A stretch of DNA of 25,811 nucleotides, taken from the NCBI GenBank assembly GCA_022827045.1, contig JAJDTQ010000052.1:1-25811 (forward strand). The letters run 5' to 3'. The notes beneath the pieces are model-generated. The model saw only the letters and a list, made by a program, of their open reading frames with translations. It did no database searches and had not been told where the DNA came from. This stretch comes from Candidatus Binatia bacterium (GTDB lineage: Bacteria > Desulfobacterota_B > Binatia > UBA9968 > JAJDTQ01). This document shows, in pieces, positions 1 through 7,735 of this stretch (position 1 is the first letter of the stretch; each line of letters begins with the position of its first letter). The translations under genes and the position numbers were made by a program.

Positions 1-1
1 C

Positions 2-127
2 TATGAGAAGCGGCGCATCGATCGCACCTTCGCCAACCTGAACCGGAAGGCCCGGACTCTCGGCTACCGGCTTGTCCAGGCCGCCGTCAACGAAGAAGTA
101 CCCAACGGCGCACCGGCAGCGGCTTAG
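2..127 (+). CDS. C-terminal tail of an unidentified protein, possibly a transposase (partial)
   Basis: An open frame enters from the left edge and ends at TAG (125-127), giving about 41 residues. The tail is rich in Arg and Lys (YEKRRIDRTFANLNRKAR, then LGYRLV). Basic ends of the form R-K-A-x-x-L-G-Y-x-L-V resemble C-termini I have seen on DDE transposases, but too little is present to name a family. It ends only 20 bases before the DUF72 gene. It could equally be the end of an unrelated gene. Confidence 0.35.
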   Translation, partial: YEKRRIDRTFANLNRKARTLGYRLVQAAVNEEVPNGAPAAA

Positions 128-147
128 TTACTCAAGAGCGATCTTCC

Positions 148-858
148 TTGAAGACCTTCGTCGGCACCAGCGGATTCGCCTACAAGCCCTGGAAGGGGAA
201 GTTCTATCCCGCCGGACTGCCGGACAAGGAGATGCTGCCTTTCTATGCCGCGCGCTTCGACACGGTGGAGATAAACAACACCTTCTACCGGATGCCGGCG
301 GACCCGGTGCTGGCGCGGTGGCGCGAGCAGGTGCCGGAGGGCTTCTCCTTCTCCATCAAGGCGTCCCGCGCCATCACCCATTTCGGCCGGTTGAAGGAGG
401 CCGGCGATGCCGTCAACTTCCTGTTCCAGCGGCTGGAGGTGCTGGGCGACACACTTGGCCCGGTGCTGTTCCAGTTGCCGCCCAACCTGAAGCTGGACCT
501 GCCGCGTCTTCGGGACTTTCTCGCCACTCTGCCCGCCGGGCACCGGGTCGCCGTGGAGTTCCGGCACCTCTCCTGGTTCGACGAAACGGTGTTCGACACC
601 CTCCGGGAGCACGATGCCGCGCTGTGCGTGGCCGACGGCGAACTGGAAGGTGAGGTGCCCTTCGTTTCCACGGCCGGTTGGGGCTATCTTCGCCTGCGCG
701 CGGTGGACTATACTGACGAGGCCATCGGCGCGTGGGCCGACCGGGTGCGTGAACAGCAGTGGGAGCGCGGCTACGTCTTCTTCAAGCATGAGGACGAGGC
801 TACCGGCCCGAAGCTCGCCGCGCGCTTCATCGAGCTCCTGAACGAGCCGGGGGCATGA
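148..858 (+). CDS. DUF72 (YecE-like) family protein
   Basis: A 236-residue protein starting at TTG 148, with MKTFVGTSGFAYKPWKGKF at the N-terminus. The GTSG(F/W)xYxxWxGxFYP opening, then a Y-x-x-x-F-x-T-V-E-I-N-x-T-F-Y segment (about residues 34-48) and an F-S-I-K-A-S-R-x-I-T-H segment (about 70-80), are hallmarks of DUF72, a TIM-barrel-like family of about 240 residues. Length and motif order look complete. The biochemical role of the family is not established; a nuclease or iron-sulfur related role has been proposed only loosely. The TTG start is chosen because the family motif begins immediately after it and no ATG lies upstream in frame. The next gene follows after 21 nt, so the two could be cotranscribed. 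Confidence 0.9.
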   Translation: MKTFVGTSGFAYKPWKGKFYPAGLPDKEMLPFYAARFDTVEINNTFYRMPADPVLARWREQVPEGFSFSIKASRAITHFGRLKEAGDAVNFLFQRLEVLGDTLGPVLFQLPPNLKLDLPRLRDFLATLPAGHRVAVEFRHLSWFDETVFDTLREHDAALCVADGELEGEVPFVSTAGWGYLRLRAVDYTDEAIGAWADRVREQQWERGYVFFKHEDEATGPKLAARFIELLNEPGA

Positions 859-879
859 ACCGAGGGCAGGAGGAGAGAG

Positions 880-1695
880 TTGTCCAACATCGAGAAATGG
901 CCCAACGACGCCAGGGTGGCGGTGCTGGTGACGCCCATGTTCGAGACCTGGTCGGTGGGCAAGGCGCCGTCGTACTCGCCCATGTCGTCGCCGCTCAAGC
1001 CGGGGGTGGTGGACCGCCTGGGGGTGTCGTGGTCCGAATACGGGGGGCGCACCGGCGTCTGGCGGTTCATGAAGATCTTCCGGGAGTTCGAGGTTCCGGC
1101 CACCGTGTGCGTCAGCGGCCGCTCGGCGGAGATGTTTCCGGACGCGGTGAAGGCCTTGCACGAGAACGGCCACGAGCTGGCCGGCCACTCCTATACCCAG
1201 GACACCTTCCTTACCGACCTCTCCGCCGAAGGGGAGAAGGAGGTCATCGGCCGCTGCTTCGATCTCATCGAGGGCGTGGCCGGAGCGCGACCGGTGGGCT
1301 GGCTGAGCCCCAGGGCGACCCCCACCGAGCACACAGCCGGTTTCCTGGCGGAAGCCGGCTGTGTCTGGCACGGGGACTACAACGACACCGACGTCCCGTA
1401 CACGATCGCCACCGGATCCGGGAACATCGTCGCCATCCCCCACAGCGACTTCGCCGACAACCGGGTGCTGAGGGGGAGCCCGCGTGACTTCCTGAACGTC
1501 TACAAGGACACCTTCGACTTCCTCTACCGGTCGGAGGCGCCGGAGATGATCAACCTCACCGTTCACGCCCACTTCGGCGGCCGCCCCATGATGGCCGCGG
1601 TGCTGACCGAGATCCTCCGCTACATGAAGGGCTTTTCCCGGGTCTGGTTCGCGCGCCACGACGAGGTGGCGCGGTGGGTGCTGGATCGCGGGTAG
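880..1695 (+). CDS. Polysaccharide deacetylase (NodB/CE4-like) family protein
   Basis: A 271-residue protein starting at TTG 880, preceded by the ribosome site GGAGGAGAG about 6 nt upstream. The order of motifs fits CE4-like deacetylases of the PuuE/CDA1 type. There is an N-terminal metal-site-like strand (VAVLVTPMFETWS), then PATVCVSGRSAE, the motif GHELAGHSYTQD around residues 105-116, and the WLSPRATPTEHT segment. A late VHAHFGGRP histidine motif follows. The canonical TFDDG at motif 1 is not intact (T-P-M-F-E here), which is common in the allantoinase-like and N-deacylase-like branch, so the substrate may be a small amide rather than a sugar polymer. No signal peptide is visible, so it is probably cytoplasmic. 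Confidence 0.8.
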   Translation: MSNIEKWPNDARVAVLVTPMFETWSVGKAPSYSPMSSPLKPGVVDRLGVSWSEYGGRTGVWRFMKIFREFEVPATVCVSGRSAEMFPDAVKALHENGHELAGHSYTQDTFLTDLSAEGEKEVIGRCFDLIEGVAGARPVGWLSPRATPTEHTAGFLAEAGCVWHGDYNDTDVPYTIATGSGNIVAIPHSDFADNRVLRGSPRDFLNVYKDTFDFLYRSEAPEMINLTVHAHFGGRPMMAAVLTEILRYMKGFSRVWFARHDEVARWVLDRG

Positions 1696-1754
1696 ACGAG
1701 ACTGGGAAACGGCAAGGAGGTGGTGCCGCCCACGCCGCTCTCAGCGCGTTGCCT

Positions 1755-2324
1755 CTAGCCCAGCGGCACCTCGACGCCGTTGAGCGTGAGCTCCGGCACC
1801 ACCTCCACCGGGCGGCGCAGGGTGTTGGTGGTGTAGCAGGAGCGTTCCAGTGCCTCGGTGAACTCGACGATGCGGTCTTGGCTGTCCGGGCTCTGCAGGT
1901 CCAGCCGGTAGACCAGGCGGGTGCAGGCGGAGGGTACGTCCGACAAACCGAACTTGCCTTTCTGGTCGAACTCTCCCCGCACCGACATCTCGGCGCGCTC
2001 GATTCGGATGTCCATGAATGACGCCAACTGCGTCACTTGGCTGAGCATTCAGAAGCCCAGGGATGCGACGAAGTACTGCAGCGGCGCGGCTCCCTTGCCG
2101 GTCCCGCCGCGCGACTCCGGCTCATCGCAAAGGATGGTGTAACCCTCCGACGTCTTCGCCTCCTTCAGGTGGTCGTTGACCAGCCGGATCGTGGCTTCGT
2201 GCACCGTGACCGCCTTGGAGGGGTCCTCCTGATAGACCTTCCTGCGGCGCTCGAAGACCTCCTTGTGGTGGGCGTAGTCGATGCTGCAGCAGCCCGGGTC
2301 GTTGGTTTCGTCCGTGATGGCCAT
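1755..2324 (-). CDS. OsmC/Ohr-like selenoprotein with in-frame TGA (Sec) at residue 92
   Basis: A single OsmC-like protein of 189 residues is interrupted by one in-frame TGA at 2051-2049. Upstream sequence reads through PLQYFVASLGF and downstream continues with MLSQVTQLASFMDIRIERAE, the helix that carries the peroxidatic Cys in OsmC/Ohr proteins; the TGA sits exactly where that Cys belongs (ASLG-x-C-x in relatives). The second redox Cys is present at residue 163 in S-C-Y-T-T-N-T-L-R-R-P. The start is ATG 2324-2322 with GGAGGG three bases upstream. Family members reduce organic or hydroperoxide substrates in the cytoplasm. A SECIS-like stem-loop lies at 2017-2037. A nonsense mutation is the alternative, but both sides show no other damage and a second TGA-for-Cys redox gene exists at 9858. 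OsmC-like selenoproteins are known from bacterial selenoproteome surveys. Confidence 0.85.
2017..2037 (-). promoter_or_regulatory. Predicted bacterial SECIS element of the OsmC-like gene
   Basis: Read on the minus strand, AGTGACGC (2037-2030) pairs with GCGTCATT (2024-2017) as 8 base pairs including one G-U, closing a 5-nt loop AGTTG. The loop G at position 2 is 21 nt after the TGA, within the 16-37 nt window usual for bacterial SECIS elements, and is followed by U as in the SelB-binding loop of E. coli fdhF. The element lies inside the coding sequence, as in bacteria generally. Confidence 0.7.
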
Positions 2325-2466
2325 GGTCCCTCCGCTCTCCGTGTGGCTGTGACTGATTCTTCGCCGGAAAGGAGATTGTGTCAACCGGGGGTTTCGACTA
2401 ACTTGTGGCGGTGGCGCCACCGACGGCCTCTAGGGCGCGCCACACTCTCTTTTGAACGGGTGATCC

Positions 2467-3816
2467 ATGCCGCAGGACTTCAGAAGCTATCTCGATCTGG
2501 TGGAAGCGAACGACGACTTGGTCAGGATCTCCACTCCCGTGGATCCGCTCCACGAGGTGACCGCGCTGGTGGCCAAGCTGGCTCGGGAGCGCCGGCGGCG
2601 GCCCGTGCTCCTGCTGGAGAACGTCAAGGGTAGCGCGCTTCCGGTGGTGACCAACCTTCATGCCAGCCGGCGGCGCATGGCGCTGGCCATGAACACCGAG
2701 TCGCGGGAGGTACAGCGTGCGTTCCTGAAGGCCATGGAGCGGCCGGTGCCGCCGGTGGTCGTGGACACCGGGCCGGTGAAGGAAGTGGTGCGGACGGGCG
2801 CGGACGTCGATCTGCTGGAGCTGCCGCAGATCGTCCATCACGCCGCCGACGCCGGCCCCTACATAACCGCCGCCATCTCCTTCGCGAAAGATCCCGAGGA
2901 CGGCACCTGGAACTGCGCCTACAACCGCCTGATGATCATGGGCAAGGACCGGACCTCGATCCACATCACCGCGTCCAAGCACCTGTGGGAGTTCTACCGG
3001 AAGGCCGAAGCCCGCGGCGAGGCGCTGCCGGTGGCATTCGCGGTCGGGGTCCACCCGGCCATCGGCCTGGGCGCCTTGGCCATCGGCTCCATCGACGAGG
3101 ACGAGCGCGCCATCATGGGCGGGATCCTGGGGGAGCCGCTCGAGTTGGTACGCTGCGAGACGTCGGACCTGCTGGTGCCGGCCCATGCGGAGCTGGTCCT
3201 GGAGGGGGAGATCCTCCCCGGCGAAAGGACTCCGGAGGGGCCCTTCAGCGAGTTCACCGGCTACAGCCTGGGCGAGCGTCAGCGGGAGGTGGTGCGGTAT
3301 AACGCTGTCACCATGCGCGACGGTGCGCTGTTCCACGACATTGCCGTGGCCCAGGTGGACCATCTGCTGCTGTCCACCATTCCCATGGAGGCGAACCTCT
3401 ACCGGGCGGTGCGCGCCATCGTCCCGTCGGTGGTTGCGGTGCGGGTGCCGGCGCCCTACAGTTGTTACGTCGCGATCAATCAGCGGGTTCCGGGCCAGGC
3501 CAAGAACGCCATCCTGGCGGTGCTTGGCGCTGACATGTACATCAAGCGTGTGGTGGTGGTGGACCACGACGTCGACGTCTTCGACGACCGCCAGGTGGCC
3601 TGGGCGCTGGGAACCCGGTGCCAGGCCGACCGCGACATCACGGTGATCTCCAACACCCGGGGCTCGGACCTCGACCCCTCCACCGACTCCGACGGCTACA
3701 CCGCCAAGTGGGGCGTCGACGCAACCGCCAAGCCTTCTCTCGCCGAGTACACGCCCCGCAACCGGATTCCCGGTGACGTTCTGGAGCGCATCGACCTGGA
3801 CAAGCTGGGGCTGTAA
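2467..3816 (+). CDS. UbiD-family prenylated-FMN-dependent decarboxylase
   Basis: A 449-residue protein starting at ATG 2467, a normal length for the family. UbiD enzymes catalyse reversible (de)carboxylation of aromatic or alpha,beta-unsaturated acids using prenyl-FMN. The catalytic Glu pair is visible in TPEGPFSEFTGY (E257 and E262), with the same spacing as E277/E282 of fungal Fdc1. N149 and R154 in WNCAYNRLM match the N168/R173 spacing of that enzyme. The C-terminal region includes DVDVFDDRQVAWAL, a typical UbiD segment. The next gene, an acyl-CoA ligase, begins immediately after the TAA, so the pair probably forms one operon handling a carboxylic acid. No UbiX-type prenyltransferase is present here, so the cofactor must be supplied from elsewhere. 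The precise substrate cannot be read from sequence. Confidence 0.92.
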   Translation: MPQDFRSYLDLVEANDDLVRISTPVDPLHEVTALVAKLARERRRRPVLLLENVKGSALPVVTNLHASRRRMALAMNTESREVQRAFLKAMERPVPPVVVDTGPVKEVVRTGADVDLLELPQIVHHAADAGPYITAAISFAKDPEDGTWNCAYNRLMIMGKDRTSIHITASKHLWEFYRKAEARGEALPVAFAVGVHPAIGLGALAIGSIDEDERAIMGGILGEPLELVRCETSDLLVPAHAELVLEGEILPGERTPEGPFSEFTGYSLGERQREVVRYNAVTMRDGALFHDIAVAQVDHLLLSTIPMEANLYRAVRAIVPSVVAVRVPAPYSCYVAINQRVPGQAKNAILAVLGADMYIKRVVVVDHDVDVFDDRQVAWALGTRCQADRDITVISNTRGSDLDPSTDSDGYTAKWGVDATAKPSLAEYTPRNRIPGDVLERIDLDKLGL

Positions 3817-5247
3817 TTGACTTCTCCGACGCGGAACTTCGTCTGTCTCCTGGAGGAGACCGCGGCGCGCTTCCCGGACAAACCCGCGTTGCTTTGTCCC
3901 GACGCGACCCTGACTTACCGCGCGCTGCACGAGCGCGCGGCCGGGTTTGCGCACGAACTCGTGGAGCGCGGCGTCGGGCCGGGCGACCGGGTCGTGATGG
4001 TGTTGCCCAACCACTGGAGTTTCGTGGTGGCGATCCTGGGCATCTGGAAGCTCGGCGCCACCGCCGTGCCATTGAGCCCGCTGCTGAAGCCCGAGGAGCG
4101 GGACGCCATCCTGGCGGACGTGGACCCGGCGGCGGTAGTCGAACGCGTGAAACCGCGGCAGGGCGTCTGGGACACGGCGGCGGAGTGTGCGGCGCCGGCC
4201 CACTTCGGCTACAGCTCCGGCAGCACCGGCCGGCCCAAGGGCGCGGTGTTCAGTCACGCGGCGCTGACCTTCGCCAACCGCTCGTGGGCGGACATGATGG
4301 CGGTCACGTCCGAGGACGTGGTGCTGTCGGTGCTGCCGCTGCCCCATTCCTTCGGGCTCAACGGCTCGCTGCTGGCGCCGCTGCTCAAGGGCGCCCAGGT
4401 GGTGCTCCCCGGGGAGTTCGCGTCCGACAGGGTGATCGCAGCCATCCAGGAGCGCCGGGCCACCCTCTTTCTGGGTGTGGCCACCATGTTCCGGCGGCTG
4501 TTGGGCGCGCCGGAGTTCGCCGGCGCGGACCTGTCTTCGCTGCGCGTGTCGGTGTCCGGCGCCGCGCCGTGCCCGTGGGACCTGGCTACGGAATGGCGCC
4601 GCCGTGCCGGCCACCGCATCCTCCGGGGCTACGGCATGACCGAGTTGTTCCGGCCCATTTCGTATCTGGCGTCGGAACCGGAAGACCGGCCGGAATGCAT
4701 CGGGCGCGCGGTTCCGGGCGTCGACGTCCGGGTGGTGGCGGACGAGGGCGCGGAGTCCGGCGAAGGGGACACCGGGGAGCTCTGGATCAGGACCCCGGCC
4801 GCGCTGCAAGGGTACTGGAACGACCTCGCGCCGGTGCTGGCGGACGGTTGGTTCCGCACCGGCGATCTCGCGCGGATCTCGCCCGACGGATTCGTGGAAA
4901 TCACCGGCCGCCTGCGGGAGCGCATCCTGCGGGGCGGCTATTCCGTCTTCCCCCAGGAAGTCGAGGCGGTGCTGGCCGAGCACCCGGACGTTGCCGAGGC
5001 CGCGGTGGTGGGGGTGCCGCACCCGGAGCTGGGCGAGGAAGTGGCGGCTTTCGTGGTGGTGAAGCCGGGGGCGAGCACGGGAAAGGACAGCCTCGCGGCC
5101 TACTGCGCGGACCGGCTCGCCCGCTTCAAGTACCCGCGGCACATCCGTTTCGTGCCCGAGCTGCCAAAGGGGCCCACCGGGAAGGTGGTGAAGGCGGAGC
5201 TTCTGCGGGGTTGGAGCGCGGAGAAAGGGGAGGGGGAGGAGCCCTAG
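3817..5247 (+). CDS. AMP-binding acyl-CoA ligase (ANL superfamily)
   Basis: A 476-residue protein starting at TTG 3817, directly following the ubiD-like stop codon, so translation is probably coupled. All ANL core motifs are present: the P-loop YSSGSTGRPKG (132-142), the A5 motif YGMTEL (272-277), GWFRTGDLA with D350, the hinge region GRLRERILRGGYSVFPQEVE, and the catalytic lysine in PKGPTGKVVK (K456). It activates a carboxylic acid to its acyl-AMP and then CoA thioester in the cytoplasm. Pairing with a UbiD decarboxylase suggests an aromatic or unsaturated acid, but this is inference. The protein is somewhat shorter than the usual 500-550 residues because the region between residues 100 and 130 is compact. 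Alternative: a long or medium chain fatty acid ligase. Confidence 0.92.
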   Translation: MTSPTRNFVCLLEETAARFPDKPALLCPDATLTYRALHERAAGFAHELVERGVGPGDRVVMVLPNHWSFVVAILGIWKLGATAVPLSPLLKPEERDAILADVDPAAVVERVKPRQGVWDTAAECAAPAHFGYSSGSTGRPKGAVFSHAALTFANRSWADMMAVTSEDVVLSVLPLPHSFGLNGSLLAPLLKGAQVVLPGEFASDRVIAAIQERRATLFLGVATMFRRLLGAPEFAGADLSSLRVSVSGAAPCPWDLATEWRRRAGHRILRGYGMTELFRPISYLASEPEDRPECIGRAVPGVDVRVVADEGAESGEGDTGELWIRTPAALQGYWNDLAPVLADGWFRTGDLARISPDGFVEITGRLRERILRGGYSVFPQEVEAVLAEHPDVAEAAVVGVPHPELGEEVAAFVVVKPGASTGKDSLAAYCADRLARFKYPRHIRFVPELPKGPTGKVVKAELLRGWSAEKGEGEEP

Positions 5248-5485
5248 CCAGGCTCCCCCAGCCCTCCTCTTCAATGAGGACAACCACTTCTTCGATTTCC
5301 TGACCGGAAGGGACGGGGCTCCTTGATGTATGGGGGTCCAGTAACATGCCGAAGAATGTCCAAAGAGTCACAAGAGCCTGGGTGCGACGAGTGCGGAGCA
5401 CCGCCCGCGACGATGTCGATCACGCCACGGCGTTGAGCAGTTTTACGAGTGCGCGGGGCTGCGCGCGGGCAGAAAGGAGTGATCG
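5248..5485. other. Intergenic stretch, no supported gene
   Basis: There are 238 bases between the CoA ligase and the small membrane protein. I see no confident gene. On the minus strand a short frame around 5250-5320 ends in S-G-Q-E-I-E-E-V-V-V-L-I-E-E-E-G-W, which vaguely recalls the N-terminus of HicA-type toxins, but it stops at once. The stretch marks the left border of the lower-GC island. Confidence 0.4.
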
Positions 5486-5767
5486 GTGGAAGTGAGCAGA
5501 TTGGAATGGCTGAAGTCGGAGTGGGGACGGGCCCTGTTAACGGTAAGCGTGCTGCTGGTGATACTGTTCGGATTGGTGTGGGCATGGACGGAAATCGGCG
5601 TTGCACTGTTTCTGGTAGTGGTTGTGCTCCAGTTGGTAACGTTGTGGGGCTTGCATGACCAGTGGGATGGCTTCATTCGGCGGACTTGGGCCAACACTGA
5701 GGAGGCGAAGCAACGCCTCACCAGCATCGAGTCCCGGCTTTCGAACATAGAGGACGCCTCTGAATGA
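5486..5767 (+). CDS. Small membrane protein with C-terminal coiled coil, unknown function
   Basis: A 93-residue protein starting at GTG 5486, with AGGAG six bases upstream, which fixes the start. Two hydrophobic helices follow: roughly residues 16-34 (LLTVSVLLVILFGLVWAW) and 36-54 (EIGVALFLVVVVLQLVTLWG). The C-terminal third is charged and heptad-like (TEEAKQRLTSIESRLSNIE), suggesting a short cytoplasmic coiled coil. I do not recognise a family. The gene lies upstream of the HipA-like/DUF3037 pair in the same orientation, but 230 bases separate them, so a functional link is unproven. Confidence 0.65.
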   Translation: MEVSRLEWLKSEWGRALLTVSVLLVILFGLVWAWTEIGVALFLVVVVLQLVTLWGLHDQWDGFIRRTWANTEEAKQRLTSIESRLSNIEDASE

Positions 5768-5834
5768 TAAGCGGTGACCCGATGGGTATGCGCCTAGCAA
5801 CGCGGGGCGGAGGGCGCCGGTAGGCCATAGGCGC

Positions 5835-5942
5835 ATGGACTTGAGCGAATCCGAAAGGGAAGAGTGGGTCACCGACCGGTCCCGCGTGGACACCGATTAC
5901 AAGCGACGAAGGCGAGAGGACCGCCGCGAGGCCCAGCCCTAA
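5835..5942 (+). CDS. Possible small charged protein (35 residues)
   Basis: An ATG-initiated frame encodes 35 residues, beginning MDLSESEREEW and ending in an Arg-rich stretch (YKRRRREDRREAQP). No good ribosome site precedes it. It is reported because it lies in the same direction between the membrane protein and the kinase-like gene and has a plausible charged composition. It may be chance. Confidence 0.22.
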   Translation: MDLSESEREEWVTDRSRVDTDYKRRRREDRREAQP

Positions 5943-5998
5943 CGAGCGGTAACCCGGCCCTCCATCATTCGCCAGGGAAAGTTGAGATCCCTACCCAA

Positions 5999-6847
5999 AT
6001 GGCGTATGACGAGGCCAATGAGTTGGTGGCCGAGTGGTTGCTGGGGGGCCGAATGCTCGCACGGGTGACTGCAACCGAGGCCATGCGCCAGTCGGAGACA
6101 AGTCTCACGAAGCCCGTATTGATGCGTTGCGAAACCAGCAAGGGCACCTCCCTTGAGATACATTGCAAATTCTCAGCCGGATGCCATGATGGCCAGAAGA
6201 GCTTGGCTCGGGAAGTCGTGGCCGCGTGCCTCGCGGCCGACCTAGGGTTGCCGGTGCCGGATCCCTATCTCGTCGAAGTTCCCACGGAATTAGCTTCGAC
6301 AGTCGTGGACCCTGACATTGCGGGGCTCTTGCAAGCTAGTTCACCGGTCGCGTTTGGTTCTACAGACGTGGGAAATCAATTCCACACCTGGACCAGCGGC
6401 AATAAGGTGTCGGACGCCATGATGCCTGTGGCGCTGGGCACGTTCGTCTTCGATGCGGTAATCGACAACCGTGACAGGAGGATACCCAACCCTAACTGCC
6501 TTGTCGCTGGGGATCGGGTTCATCTCATTGACCACGAACTGGGTTTCCCGCCAATCGCAGAGAGAGCGGCGGACTGGAAACCGCCTTGGGAACCGGACAG
6601 TCTACGGCGATTGCGTAATGGAGACCACATCTTCTATCGACACCTTCGGAAGCGTCCTCTCGACTTTAGTCCATTGGAAGCGGCATGGTCCAAGGTAACG
6701 GACCGTCGGTTGATGGAATACCGGGAAGCAATTCCGTCGGAGTGGGCTACGGCTCTTCCAGCAGTCGCCGAGGCGCTGGATCAGATTCGGTCTGTAAGAG
6801 ACAACTTCAGCGGGGTGATCGCTGAGATAAGGCGGGTGCTCCAATGA
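5999..6847 (+). CDS. HipA-like kinase domain protein (HipA_2 type)
   Basis: A 282-residue protein from ATG 5999. The kinase-like features are a Lys in HCKFSAG (K57) in the expected nucleotide-binding strand, the catalytic-loop motif VIDNRDRRIPNPNCLV (D156 to N166), which matches the D-N-x-D-R-x-x-x-N pattern of HipA kinases, and the metal-binding LIDHELGF (D178). The protein is shorter than classical HipA (about 440) and lacks its N-terminal subdomain, fitting the compact HipA_2 family. Its stop overlaps the start of the DUF3037 gene by ATGA, so the two are translationally coupled; this pair recurs in many genomes. A Ser/Thr kinase acting on a cytoplasmic target is the family expectation; the target is unknown. 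Codon use is visibly more AT-rich than in flanking genes. Earlier in-frame GTG starts exist but would add non-conserved sequence. Confidence 0.8.
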   Translation: MAYDEANELVAEWLLGGRMLARVTATEAMRQSETSLTKPVLMRCETSKGTSLEIHCKFSAGCHDGQKSLAREVVAACLAADLGLPVPDPYLVEVPTELASTVVDPDIAGLLQASSPVAFGSTDVGNQFHTWTSGNKVSDAMMPVALGTFVFDAVIDNRDRRIPNPNCLVAGDRVHLIDHELGFPPIAERAADWKPPWEPDSLRRLRNGDHIFYRHLRKRPLDFSPLEAAWSKVTDRRLMEYREAIPSEWATALPAVAEALDQIRSVRDNFSGVIAEIRRVLQ

Positions 6848-7683
6848 CTGAGAAGCACGCTTATAACTACACAATACTGCGCTATGTCCATGACGTGGCG
6901 GCAGGCGAATCACTTAACGTTGGCATTGCGATGCACGCCCCTGGCGCGAGATTCTTGAAGTTCCAGTCGCGTAGGACTATCCGTCGTCTAAAGGACGTAT
7001 TCCCGGATCTTGATCGTCGAACCTTCACCGCCGCGATGAATGCGATCAACCGTGGTTTTGCGGACTTGGCAATACATTTGAGGCTGGGCTCCTTGTTTGA
7101 GGGACAGGCTGATGCGCTCGGTTATGCTCACAAGGTGTTACCCCGCGATGACAGTACCCTACAGTGGTCGTCGCCCGCGACAGGAATGACAGACGATCTA
7201 AATCTGGCATTTGAACGTCTGTACGAGCGTTATGTGGCGCGGTATGACGTCAAGTCGGGCAAGCGACGAACGGACGAAGAAGTCTGGAAGCTTGTCAGTG
7301 ACAAGCTCACGGAACGGGGAATCCGTGTCCCGTTTGAACCGAGGACTTTGGAGGGCGATCAGGATCGAATCGAGTTCAAGAGAGCATGGAAGAATGGTCG
7401 GTGGCACGCCTATCAACCCGTCTCATTGGACATGGCCGATGCCGAACGGATTCTGGACAAGGCGCGTAAATGGCGGGGCCACCTCGAAGCGGTTGCCGTT
7501 GGAGTCGAAGATGAGATCGATCTACACTTCCTGCTGGGTCTTCCCGAGAACGCATCGCTGATGCCCGCGTGCCACCGCGCAAAAAAGATCCTTGGAGGGG
7601 CGTCCTTGACCAAGGATGTCGTCGACGAGAACCAGATGGACGTCCTAGTTGATTCTATAGAGAATGAATACTACGGCCGATAG
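6844..7683 (+). CDS. DUF3037 family protein
   Basis: A 279-residue protein whose ATG overlaps the kinase-like stop codon (ATGA). The N-terminus has the DUF3037 signature Y-x-Y-x-I-L-R-Y followed by E-S-L-N-V-G-I-A (about residues 7-29). The remainder is soluble with no membrane segments. The biochemical role of DUF3037 is not known. Its obligate-looking coupling with a HipA-like kinase suggests partner, regulator or substrate. The gene shares the lower GC and AT-ending codons (AAT, ATA, ACA) of its partner, consistent with transfer as one module. A strong hairpin lies 18 bases after the stop codon. Confidence 0.85.
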   Translation: MTEKHAYNYTILRYVHDVAAGESLNVGIAMHAPGARFLKFQSRRTIRRLKDVFPDLDRRTFTAAMNAINRGFADLAIHLRLGSLFEGQADALGYAHKVLPRDDSTLQWSSPATGMTDDLNLAFERLYERYVARYDVKSGKRRTDEEVWKLVSDKLTERGIRVPFEPRTLEGDQDRIEFKRAWKNGRWHAYQPVSLDMADAERILDKARKWRGHLEAVAVGVEDEIDLHFLLGLPENASLMPACHRAKKILGGASLTKDVVDENQMDVLVDSIENEYYGR

Positions 7684-7700
7684 GGCACACCCCTAAACGT

Positions 7701-7727
7701 ACCGGGGGCGGAAAGGCCGCCCCCGGT
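7701..7727 (+). terminator. Strong GC-rich hairpin after the DUF3037 gene
   Basis: ACCGGGGGCGG (7701-7711) and CCGCCCCCGGT (7717-7727) form a perfect 11-bp stem with a 5-base loop AAAGG, starting 18 bases after the DUF3037 stop codon. No T-run follows, so it may be an atypical terminator or an mRNA-stabilising hairpin. Confidence 0.6.
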
Positions 7728-7735
7728 AGTACGAC

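Noticed and set aside
1755..2420. Treating the two minus-strand pieces as two separate small proteins, or as a decayed pseudogene.
   Set aside because: Both pieces are parts of one OsmC domain, meet in the same frame at the catalytic Cys, show no other damage, and carry a SECIS-like hairpin.
2398..5283. A 961-residue open frame antisense to the ubiD and CoA ligase genes.
   Set aside because: High GC keeps the complementary frame open; the product is Arg/His/Gly-rich with no domain, while the plus strand carries two complete enzymes with all catalytic motifs.
5250..5320. A HicA-toxin-like N-terminus on the minus strand (E-I-E-E-V-V-V-L-I-E-E-E-G-W).
   Set aside because: Only about 20 residues are similar, no downstream RNA-binding or His motif remains, and no HicB partner is present.
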